A stretch of DNA of 64,000 nt from Limnoperna fortunei (taxonomy: Eukaryota > Mollusca > Bivalvia > Mytilida > Modiolidae): positions 82,526,896 through 82,590,895 of the forward strand of contig OX104119.1 in assembly GCA_944474755.1 (NCBI GenBank), in the 5' to 3' direction. The notes under the pieces were generated by a model. The model was not told the DNA's origin. It saw only the letters and a list, made by a program, of their open reading frames with translations, and searched no databases. The position numbers were made by a program, and so were the translations under genes. Shown piece by piece: positions 18,081-28,508 of the stretch; within the stretch, counting starts at the first letter, position 1; each line of letters begins with the position of its first letter.

Positions 18081-21000
18081 TTAAATTTTGCTATATAAAT
18101 TAAGTTCTTTTAAAAACTTTAAAATTGTGTCGCCCGCGACAGTCCTGAACAAATTAAAATAAGTATCTACAGTATAGAAACGTTCCCGAATGTGGGCCAC
18201 GTCCACACAGTCCATCAAGACATGCTTGATTGTGTATGGACAGTTGCATGGCACACACTCGGGTCGTTGCTCGTTATTTAAAATATAACTATGAGTCGTC
18301 CTGGTATGACCAAGACGACATCTGGTTAAAACAACTTGGTCTCGACGACTTCTAAAACAATTAAAATTATTTTTGTGCAGTAGTGGCTGGATCTCATGAA
18401 GTTTATTATGAACCTCTAGATCCCAACCACTCTGCCACAAACGAGAAATATGTTTAAAAATAACTGCTTTAAAATCAGTAAAAGGTATGGCACAATTAAT
18501 AATATCGTTATTCAAGGCCTTTTTGGCCTCCTCGTCCACGACCATGTTCCCATGGATCCCCACATGACTTGGGATCGAGAAAAACATAACTTCTTTACCC
18601 AAAGCAACAAGGGATTTGTAAATTTGAATAATTTTTAAAATATAAGTATTCTTAATTTTGAAGTTTTCAATAGCAAGGAGACATGACAGAGAATCAGAGC
18701 AGATCATAAATTTGTGCTCGTCTGACGAAGCAACTATTTTCATGGCAAGAAGAATAGCTTGCGATTCAGCAGTATATACAGATGAGGCAGACGGGAGACG
18801 ACGAGTTTCAACACGCTCTCCGAAGACAGCGGCTGAAGCAACTTTATCTTCGTCTTTTGACCCATCAGTATAAATAGTACTATAGTCAGGGTAACAAGAT
18901 TTAATTTCTGCAAAATGTTGCTGTATAATTAATGGGTTTGTGTCGCATTTTCTATGTTTTCTTAGATCATAAATAAAGATTGGCTTGGGGTTTAACCAAG
19001 GGGGGTTATGTGGAATTTCAATTGCAGCAATTTCATCTAAATTTATACCTGAATTCTCCAAATGAGATTTAATCCGCAAGCCAAAAGGTTGAATTTTGTT
19101 TGGATGCTTTTCGAAAATGTTCTGATAAAGAGGTTTGAAAACACAGTCGTGGGCGGGGTTGTCAGGATAAGCCTTCAATTTGGTTGCATATTGCAAAGCG
19201 ACCTTTATTCTTCTTTGATACAAAGAAGGCTCGTTTGCTTCTACATACAAACTATTGACAGGTGTGGTTCTAAATGCTCCAAGGCATAGTCGCAATCCTT
19301 GATGGTGTATAGTATCAAGGATTTTGACATATGACTTGCGAGCAGAACCATAAATAAAACAACCGTAATCCAATTTCGATCGAACCAGCGATCTATATAG
19401 ATTGAGTAAAACATCACATTCAGCACCCCAGTCGGTGCTGGATACGACTTTTAAAATATCTAAAGCTTTAAGGCATTTATTTTTTAACATTTTGATATGG
19501 GGAAGAAAGGTTAGCCTTGAATCATATATGAGACCAAGAAAAGTAGTTTCTTTTACAATTTTGATAGGATTATTATATAATTTTAATTCGGGATCAGGGT
19601 GCATCTTTCGTTTATTACAAAAATGCATCCCAACGGTTTTTTGCAGTGGAGAATTTAAAACCATTCTCAATTGCCCATTTCTCTATTCTATTTAAACATA
19701 ACTGTAGTTGACGTTCAATATTATTCATGTTTTCCCCGGTAGCATATGAGGAAGTCGTCAACATAAAGAGAACCATCAATATTATCTTTTACAACTTGAG
19801 CAAGGCTATTAATTTTGATAGTAAATAAAGTGACAGAAAGGATGCTTCCCCGAGGAACACCCATTTCCTGTTCAAAAGGGTCAGATAAAGTAGAATTTCC
19901 CCTAACTTTAAATTCTCTGTCGGATAAAAAGTTTGAAATAAAGGTAGGAAGTCTACCTTTCAACCCCATATCAAAAAGATCTTTTAAAATACCATATTTG
20001 CATGTTGTGTCGTATGCTTTTTCTAAATCGAAGAAGATAGACACAACATGCTCATTTTTTGCAATGGCGTTTCGAATATAAGTTTCGAAACGTACAAGAT
20101 AATCTAGGGTACCTCGCCCTTGTCTGAAACCACATTGAATATTAGAAAGTAGATTGTTGGATTCTAAAAACCGGACAAGGCGATCGTTGATCATCCTTTC
20201 CATGGTTTTACAAAGACAGCTTGTGATGGCTTTAGGCCGACAGTTTGACGCTTCCGAGTGATCTTTTCCTGGTTTTGGAATAGGCACAACAGGTGCCATT
20301 TTCCATATAGATGTTAAGTCACCCGTTTCCCAAATTTTGTTAAGAAGATTTAAAACATTGTAAAGAGACTGTGGAAGATGTTTGAGAAGTTGATAATGGA
20401 CCACATGCTGTATCATGTGATTTGTTTAGAGAAATTTTTAAGTTCTTTCAAAGAAAACGGTTTATTGTAACCTTCTAAATTGTTTGATTGAAAATTCATT
20501 TTGGATTTTTCTTTTTGAATTTTGACTCGCTGAAAATCTGGATGGTAATTATCAGCTGATGAGTGTTTTGCAAAAGTTTCAGCTAATTTGTTTGATATGT
20601 CCGATTCCGATGTTAATATAAGTTATATACGTTCATATCCGTAGATATGGGGATTTTAACACCTTAAGTGCCCCAAGTACGCCCTGAGGCGAAGCCGAAG
20701 TGTGTACAGAGGTGCTGAAGGTGTTCAAATCTCCATATCTACGGATATGAACGTGTATAACGAATTTATCCCCGGTATTAGTTTGAAATAATCGAATTTT
20801 AGGTACTTTGTCAAAGCAATGGCGGACGTAAAAGTGACGTTTTCATCATTATCAATGGAAGTTTGATTGAAATTTGATAAAAATTAGGACTTTTTTACAA
20901 GGTGTAGGGTACTACCCTATGGTAGTTGGTAGTACCCTACAGTTCTTGAAAAAGAACAGTTGTTTTGTTGAATTCAAGCAGATGTTTAAGAAATACATTT

Positions 21001-22389
21001 TGGCGCTAAATGTCTTGCAGAGACGTCATAATAGTGTGACGTCGTTGTTTGTCAAACTGCATATTTTTTGTTTCGTTTTCTGTTAAAAATAAAACACATT
21101 TGGACCTTTTGTTAAAGATTTCATCATCCTATATATGACACAAACTGATTACCATTTAAAATATAAACGCATCTTAAGTACTTTTGTGCAACTAACGGTT
21201 AGCAACTCCCGGGTATATGACTTTGCAACAAGTCGGGTATATTGGTTTTGTAAAGACGTGTAACTGACCAATCAAATTCCAGGAATAATACCGATACGGG
21301 GATAATAAGTCTTGACCATCTTTTAAATGATGGACATTTGCTTTACTGTATTTACCTTTAATTTAACGAATCATGTTCCAAATTTTATTCATGGGGGTAT
21401 GGTTATTCAGTTTAGAAACAAAGTTACGCCAAGAAGTGCGTCGTCTTTGTTTCGTTACCTTGCGAGCTTTTGCTCGAAAAATTCGGAAATGGTTAAGATT
21501 ATTTTGGTTGGATGTTTATTGAAGCGTCGTTCAGCTTTTTTCTGATCTTTTATAGCGTCCTTACAGTCATCATCAAGCCATGGTTTACTAGGATGTTTTG
21601 GATTTGTCGAGGTCTTAGGAATCGTTTCGTCAGCAATTGAAGTACGAGTTTCATTAAATTTAAAAACTGGATCAGAGATGTCATGAAAAGTCTCTGATTG
21701 AAGTCGCTCCTTACAGAGTTCTTCAAATCGGGGCCAATTTGGCTTGTTAAATTTATATCTAGCGGCTCGTTCTGTGATGGAAGAGTGCAAAGATTCCAAT
21801 ATAATGGGAAAGTGATCACTGCCACAGAGATCGTCATGGACTTTCCATGAGAATTCGGGCAAGAGAGAAGGATCTGCTATTGTTAGATCAATTGCCGAAT
21901 ATGATCCATTCCCAGGATGTAAATATGTATTGGCACCATCATTGAAAAAGCACAAATCTTCCTGATTTATTAAGCCTTCAATAAGTTTACCTAAAGGGTT
22001 GTGTCCGTTGAAGTCTCCAAGTAATCTGGAAGCTGAGCAGTAAGATGTTTCAACCGATTTAAATTTAATGAAGAATTTGGAGGGATATACACAGAGCATT
22101 AAGCAATTGTTTTGTCTAAAGATATTATAACAGCAACCGCCTGAAGATCAGTGTTGAGATCTACAAGGCTATGTAGAACTTGATCTTTTACAAGAATGGT
22201 AGAGCCGCCAGCAGTTCTATCATTCTCGTCTACATATGTGCTGTATATAGAGTAGTTTTTTAAAGATATGTTGTCTCATCGTTTTAGGTGGGATTCTTGG
22301 AGGCAAAATGCAACAGGAAAAAAGGCTTGAACTAATAATGTAAAATTAATCTTAAGACCTCGACAATTCCATTGTATTATTGTACCCAT
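18081..22389 (-). pseudogene. LINE copy 2 ORF2 remnants
   Basis: Pieces in different frames: endonuclease about 21455-22389 (with GDFNGHNP and GSDHFPI), RT palm 19721-20416 (FDLEKAYDTT, YVDDF near 19750), then RT thumb, RNase H and the C-terminal Cys/His region 18081-19670. A frameshift sits near 19640-19740. Versus copy 1 there are small deletions near 20396, 21994, 22034 and 22340. The gene cannot make a full product. Confidence 0.9.
20618..21306. mobile_element. 0.7-kb palindromic insertion in LINE copy 2
   Basis: LINE similarity stops after gatgttaat (about 20617) and resumes at aagtcttgaccatc (about 21307). The left part is a hairpin: tacgttcatatccgtagata (about 20637) pairs with its reverse complement near 20735, with complementary AACACCT/AGGTGTT further in. 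The text ttatccccggtatta near 20768 recurs inverted as taataccgatacggggataa at the right end. This looks like a non-autonomous fold-back or MITE-like insertion. No transposase is seen. Confidence 0.7.
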
Positions 22390-23460
22390 TATGGTCTGTG
22401 AATAGTGGAATAGTTGACAGTTTTTTTGGGCTATTCCGCCGGTTTCTGCTGGGGGATCAACTTTTAGATCCAGTATCTGGGGGATAGTGTATCCATGGGA
22501 TCGCCCCAGATAGTAGTGTCTTATCTAGACTTCTAAACCTGTTGTGGACCTTTATGGGATCCCTCAGCAGTTTTGGAGTACGATCTCCTTTTTGATTTGA
22601 GTTTTTATTAGAGTTAGAAAAATTTAAATAGGAGTTTTTTTTAATTTGTTTTTGGCTGCTTGAAGAATTGGTTGAGGATTGAGAGGGTACTGAAGACGTA
22701 GCAGTTTGAGAGGGTGCTGAAGACGTAGCAGTTTGTGAAGATGACGATTTTCGTCTGTTGTTGTAACTGTTAATTTTGAAGGTTCCAGTTTGTCAATAGG
22801 CCAGGTGATGATTGTCTGCGTTTCAACAGAAGTGAGAACGCGTTTGGCCACACTGGCGTATGACGTTGATGCTGGAGACGAGGGATTATTCGTTGTATTA
22901 TACAGACGACGAGCCTCAGGGTAAGAGATGTTTTTTTCAGTTTTTATCTGATGAATTTCTTTTTCCTTTTTTAAATGCTGAGTCCTTAGATGAGGACATG
23001 TGGGCTTCACCACAATTAGCACACTTTGGAGTTTTAGTGCAGGTGAAGCCTTCATGTCCTTCCTCTGCACAATTAAAACAAATCTGGTGACCTCTGCACT
23101 GTCGCTTTCCGTGGCCGAACTTTTGACACTTAAAGCAGCGCACAGGGTTGGAGATGTATGCGCTGACTTTAGCTTTGTAGAGACCAATCTTGATAGATTC
23201 GGAGCCAGTGGGTGTGTTGAAATTTAACAGAAAGGTGTTCAGTTCAGTTTTACCTGAACACCCTGTCTGTTAGCAATAAATCTTTTCACTTTTGTAACAC
23301 CCTGAGGCTCTAGTAGTAAACAGATTTCGTCGTCCGATAATTCCGAGAGATCTTCGCCTCGGTAACGAATAATCCCTCGACTCGAGTTGAGATATTTCTA
23401 AATCAACAATTTTTGAAAGTTTGGTTAATTTGAAGACTGGTGTTTTCTATTACATTCAAT
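22389..23460 (-). pseudogene. LINE copy 2 ORF1 remnant
   Basis: Frames within 22624-23187 hold the zinc-knuckle region (CFKCQKFGHGKRQC, CFNCAEEGHEGFTC) and the Ser/Thr-rich tail, but split between two frames. The N-terminal part near 23230-23460 is partly duplicated (cagttcagtttt) and shortened. Confidence 0.85.
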
Positions 23461-24056
23461 AACGTTCGAAACCCGGTCTACTTGGTTGACCCATGGGCCA
23501 CCACCTTCTTAACAGCCTGTTAATGAACGATTTTGTTAGTAAGATTTAAAAGACATAATCAAGTAATAAGTCAATACACCACTTTGGCCCTGACTTCAAC
23601 TAGACGGGAGGCCGGATGGACCCGGTTCGGTCAATCGGCTGGTCACGCCGAGCCCTTAACAAGCTTGTCTTCATTTTCTGAAAATCGAAACCCGCTGACC
23701 CGCACTTATGGATGCAGCAAAGAGTGATCTCTCAACCACCAGGATCCCTTCCTCCGCCATCACGGGTTGCAACACACGGAAAACATGTCCTCTATAAAGC
23801 TGAGGAAGCTTTTTCCTTGAGCCACCGCATACTTGGCAAATCCTGTCAGGAAGCCGTCTATCAAATGGTATATGCAATTCGTGGATCAGTTTGAAGTAAA
23901 ATAATGTAATAGTGAAGCTTAAATGAGAATCATTCACAAAGGGCACGACGTGACATGCCGATTCATCGAAGTTAGGGCTAACCCGATTTCCTGTCTAGAA
24001 AAAGTTAGGGTTCAGTAAGTTATCGGAACCGTATTCCCGGCCTACTGAAACACCCT

Positions 24057-24369
24057 ATCCTATACTTATTTGCTTCTAGAAGAAGAAAATTATTAGTGCT
24101 GTTAGTCTTCTTCAAATATTAACAAAGTATACCGTATAGACTGCACAGTATGCCACAGTACGCTATTAGCTACTTGTATATTAACATGGTTTTCGGGTGT
24201 CTTCGGAAAGTCAGGCGGCATCGTGTAAATCCGATAATACTGATAACACAGCATCCACGCTGCTTTTGGACGCCATATTGATATATGAGTAATAATTTGA
24301 TAGTTTTTTTCATATTTGACTTTTATTATAATCTTTGATTCACTTTTCAATAAATTACCAAGGATAAAA
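24057..24369. other. Stretch upstream of the homeodomain-like gene
   Basis: No gene is supported. It may contain the promoter of the gene starting at 24370. Confidence 0.3.
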
Positions 24370-25039
24370 ATGGAACCTGTTGCTGATGTTGTAAGTTTAT
24401 CTTAAATAAAATGAAGTATAAGTTAAATGTACATGTATTTTTTTAATAAAATTGTACGGCTTCTGACAGTCCTTCGACTGGGAGGCATGGTAGGATACCA
24501 AAGATCGAGTTTAATATAAATACGATTCCATTTGTTATTATTTCTTTGCACTTTTAAAGTTTGAATTGGATTAAGTTTTGTATATTATACGGCAAAGAGA
24601 GTATTAAAGGTGAATTTTTTTCAGAGTGTCAAAAATGTACACCTTGAACAATAAAAACGATTTCCTGTTACTGAAAGCATTATCATGTTTATAAAAATAA
24701 CAAAATACCGGTGTCCACCAATAAAAAAAAAATATTGGAAACGCGAAACCAGTACAGTGCAAGTTGTTGGTCTTTAGCCTTACATTTTCAAGGGACGTAA
24801 CTTAATGCGGGAAACTTTGTAAATTATTGTTCTGTCAAGATTTTCAAACAAAAATGGGGTAAATATTACGTTTATATGGTATGGTCGTTCCTTTCATAGA
24901 AAAGACATAGAGAATCGTATACAGAAGAGACAGTAGCTGCCTTTGAAGATGCTTGGCAGAGCGGAATGAAGTCCTTGAAAGACAAAGATAAAATATCAGC
25001 TCTTTCATCCAAACTAGACGTTCCTGTTGAAAAGATTGA
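24370..25039 (+). CDS. Small spliced gene with a homeodomain-like helix-turn-helix (partial)
   Basis: ATG 24370 opens seven codons ending at a gtaagt donor (24390/24391). After a ttcatag acceptor an exon from 24900 keeps frame and encodes a basic RHRESYTEET start, an aromatic/acidic helix, and SKLDVPVEKIE, then meets a gtaata donor near 25039. The spacing resembles helices 1 and 2 of an atypical homeodomain, with the recognition helix expected on the next exon, which I could not place. The function, if any, would be DNA binding; that is inference. Confidence 0.4.
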
Positions 25040-26057
25040 GGTAATATGTAGTCCTAAAATAAATCTGAAATTACCAATACCAGGACAGTATCACAAATGT
25101 CATCAGTTGACCAACAATAAAAGGCCAAGCAGGACAGATCATCAAACTTAAAGTATCAAACAGTAGCTGCAAAAACATAGCGCTTGAGGTTGCTTTTTTT
25201 CAATTTGGATTTTTTTATGCAACCAAAAGCTACAATTCAGGCCCTTTTGACTTAGATCGTTGCCTTTAGACATTAATCTTCAACCTTCAATATCGTTTCA
25301 CCTTTTAAAATGTCAGTCATGACAGTTTGACTGTGAAATTTATTCATTCATTCATTTAATAGCTGTGAAAACATAGCTCTTGAGGTTCCTTTTTTTATTT
25401 GGATTTTTTATGCAACTTTAAACACAGGCACTTGTTTCCTTAAAAATATACTAACCATACGATTTGCAGTTTAAGGTAGATTGGGTGTATAAAACTTTAT
25501 CCATAGAATTTTCTTAAATTTTGGCCACAGTTAGCGCTAGAATGGTTCTTTAAATCTCAATAATAAAAATTAAAGCACCATCAGAATTTTTGTAGAAACG
25601 ACTTTGAAAAAAATCTATATAGTAAATTTTCTTATTTTCAGAAAAATTGATTTTCCCTATTGATCATAAATAAAAAGTACTCAAAATCATGCATTCTCTT
25701 AAATTTGTGAAAATCTTTGTTTGTAGGGACATTTAAATATACTAAATAAAAAATTAAGTTCATTGAGATCTAAAAAAGTGATTGCAGGGTCTAAATTGTC
25801 AGATCAACCGTTTAAGAGTTTTCCCCTTTATCTGTTTTTCAATGATCAATTTTAACTGATTTTTAAAAATCTTCTTCTCTGAAACCACTAAAGGGATTAC
25901 ATGTACTTTCAAACTTTGTACACTTGATCCTTAGGATGTCTTTTACCAAGATTGTGAAATTTTTGTACACGGACAACCAACATTAGCCACCGTTGTTAAA
26001 CATAGAACATAGGGTCAAACCAGTAGTGGAACAATTCCTTATAGGATTTATTTCTCA
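25040..26057. other. AT-rich non-coding stretch
   Basis: No supported gene. A phrase (agctgcaaaaacatagcgcttgaggtt near 25160) recurs as agctgtgaaaacatagctcttgaggtt near 25360, a short degenerate direct repeat. Confidence 0.4.
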
Positions 26058-26468
26058 TTAATCATCAAATAGACTAAGATAATAATGAGATGTGGAATAA
26101 GTGTATGTGACACAAACCCCATAAACACGCAGTAATTTAAAATTCTCAACGGAAAACGACCAGCAGTCTTGTAATCGACACGGGTCGCCACACACGGCAA
26201 GTGTTGCCTCTGTAAGCAGACTTTTACTACAGGCTGAGGAAGCCGTGGGCCTATTCTCCCACTCGGGATTCATCTGAAAGTTATAAATTACGGTTTGACA
26301 GCCACATCTTTCCACCCTTTCATAACAGTGAAAGACAACACAATTCGTGTTTTCCAAAATAACATCAGGGGATTGCGACGCAAATGTATGAAATTTTATT
26401 TTCAAGTTTCCTCTATATTTGTCTATAGCCTGTTGACACTCTACTTGGCACCTTTCTGATAAATTCAC
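26058..26468 (-). other. Orphan frame partly made of LINE 5' sequence
   Basis: A 136-codon frame whose first 70 codons (26260-26468) form a Cys-containing stretch I do not recognise, then pass into the LINE 5' fragment. The first part might be a real exon (a ttttgca-type tract precedes it on the minus strand), but codons 71-105 are LINE sequence, so the frame as a whole is unlikely to be a gene. Confidence 0.2.
26166..26264 (-). mobile_element. Detached 5'-terminal fragment of the LINE family
   Basis: Matches 8686-8780 of LINE copy 1 (tgtaatcgacacgggtcgc..., ...gaagccgtgggcctattctc) in the same orientation. It supplies exactly the part missing from LINE copy 2. Confidence 0.85.
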
Positions 26469-26469
26469 T

Positions 26470-27195
26470 GCAAAATTGTAAGAGTATCTTTACCCTGGCA
26501 GCCTTTGTTTTACCCGACATAATGTTAACTATATCAGGCACTTCCTTATACTTTTACTGTGAATGTTTGGCCAGTCCCTGGTATCTAGAAAATATTCAGG
26601 GTGTGCTGTGTAACATTTTCATTTTATAAATCCTGTGCGACTTTAAATGCTGAACTATCGGAATCCGTTATGATGTGCTTAATTGTTGCTCCAACAGCAA
26701 TTATTATACTTTCATCTTTAGTTTAATTTTCAGCTGAAATGGAGTGATTTCAATTCCAGAGTAGACGGAATTATTATAGTCACCATCACATATAACTACT
26801 ATTGTCGGCGGCAATGTAAATCCTTACAGCGGACATTATCAATGTATTTATAATGACAAAACTTTTTTTTTGAATAATAATTATTTGTTGTTGTATGTAC
26901 CATGAAATTCATGCGCTATTCTCTTGTTGTCACACCAATGTGGAGAAAAAATTAGACAAAAATGATTAACTGAACTACATTATTAGTTTTTTTAGTAGTT
27001 AAGTATTAAAGATATAACCCACAATTGGTGTGGAGAGAAAAAACGTATCTCTGAAGTAATAGAAAATCCTCATTCATGGAATTGTCCGACAAATTATTCC
27101 ATATAGTACAAGAGTAAAACTACATGTTTTTATTGACAATCAATTACAAATAGTACAACATCATGTTTTGTCAGCAAATTATTATGCTTTCCTTT
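26470..27195. other. AT-rich stretch, nothing recognised
   Basis: No gene, RNA or repeat that I can support. Confidence 0.4.
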
Positions 27196-27199
27196 CCAA

Positions 27200-27650
27200 A
27201 TTCAAAATTCTGGGACCATACTGGGAAGGTTCCCAGTGCTTGACCCACAGAGCAGCCCAGGGCGTCCCCGGGTGGCGGATAGGGGAGACCCTCTCGTTTT
27301 GTTTTTTTTTTAGGGGGGGGGGGGGGGTTGTAAGGTCATAATACGGAAAGCCTGACCGCGGACCGTAGTGGGTAACGCGTTTGTAGAGTGCCACGCTCTT
27401 TGCACGATAAAGACCCCTTTTATAAATTTCGAAAAAAGAGTAGGCTCATTGTAGCCGCTACGAAAGGCTAAATTTTACGCCCCTACCCAAAACTCCATAC
27501 TTTTTCAGTGGCAGTCGAAATTTTATTCCCTGTGACCCATCCCACCCCTATTTTCTGTTGATTTATTGTTTGTTAACTTGTTCCCGTCCTGAATATAGCT
27601 GAAATACTGCTCGCTGGACGTAAAGCAGACATCCAATCAATCAATCAACC
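27200..27650 (+). mobile_element. SINE copy of the GAATATAGCTGAAATA-tail family
   Basis: Body phrases (cataatacggaaagcctgaccgcggaccgta, gagtgccacgctctttgcacgataaagacc, tcattgtagccgctac) and the tail cctgaatatagctgaaatactgctcgctggacg plus (atca)n match copies at 29786, 51061 (-), 57820 and parts at 42270, 61075 (-) and 61815. A long G-run lies inside at about 27310-27327. Confidence 0.85.
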
Positions 27651-27779
27651 AAATTCTATATTCGAATTCGTGACCTTTGACCTATTCTTACGCTGTTAAA
27701 ATTTAAATAGTTCCATGACGTCATCGACGTTTTTACTATAAAGATATTAAAATTTATAGTTAAAATTAAATTATAAGAT

Positions 27780-27918
27780 ATTTCAAATTTCTGAACTGGT
27801 TATACGATATAATATGGTTACAGTCTGTTTACACCATTCATAAACCGCTTGCGATTTATTAGGCGTAAACCGACCCAACCATATTATATCGTATAACCTG
27901 TTCGGAAATTTGAAGTAT
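27780..27918. repeat. Inverted repeat, about 43-bp arms
   Basis: tggttatacgatataatatggtt (about 27799) pairs with aaccatattatatcgtataac (about 27878), and flanking tatttcaaatttctgaac with gttcggaaatttgaagta. It is a MITE-like hairpin of about 140 bp with no coding capacity. Confidence 0.8.
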
Positions 27919-28012
27919 TCCTTAAGTAATTAAATAATCCGTTGTACAAACTACGTTTATTAAATTCCTTAACTATGACATCTAACAATTTATATAACTA
28001 AGGTATTATACA

Positions 28013-28214
28013 TGTAAAATCGATGGATTCATTAAAACTATGTTTTCGGCTCTAATACTTTAATACAACTATCTCAAACATTAAACAGCATCATATATAA
28101 ATCAATGATAAACATTGCAGACTAGACGCGCCTATTGTTATAATAAGATCGTCATCAGAACACGTGTTTAACCTTTAACTAAAAGTATGAATGTAACTTG
28201 TTAGCGATATTACA
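28013..28214 (-). repeat. gypsy 3' LTR
   Basis: 202 bp, TG...CA, near-identical to 33063-33264. The outer flank is the target duplication ATACA. Confidence 0.95.
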
Positions 28215-28224
28215 TCTCTCCCTT
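28215..28224 (-). promoter_or_regulatory. gypsy polypurine tract
   Basis: On the minus strand AAGGGAGAGA directly abuts the 3' LTR, the expected plus-strand primer position. Confidence 0.7.
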
Positions 28225-28508
28225 ATCAGATTAAATTTCTCATGATATTTAAAAGTCATGAATGAGTTATAAAATTAGAAAATTGAAATAAACCTTAGAG
28301 TCTATGAAAATAAGATATGAAATTAACAGAACGCGTATTCAAGTCCTTTATATCAACTGTTCAATTAAAGCTATCATTCGGAAAATGAATAAAATTCAAC
28401 AAATACAATTTGCATCATAACTTCACTTTCGTTTATATTTCAAGCTTGTAATAAAACACATAAATTTGAGCACGGGATTATTATGCCCGTAACGCACTGC
28501 TCAAATAT

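Larger units (their letters stand above)
17862..24056 (-). mobile_element. LINE copy 2, same family as copy 1, decayed
   Basis: Colinear with LINE copy 1 from its (TCAA)n tail (17862-17880) through ORF2, ORF1 and most of the 5' leader; similarity stops near 24056. Both ORFs carry frameshifts, stops and small deletions, and a 0.7-kb insertion sits at about 20618-21306. The missing outermost 5' 100 bp of the family occurs at 26166-26264 in the same orientation, so a 2.1-kb stretch may have been inserted there. Confidence 0.9.

Noticed and set aside
20874..21086. 70-codon frame in the palindromic insertion
   Set aside because: No recognisable domain; random expectation in a 0.7-kb insert.
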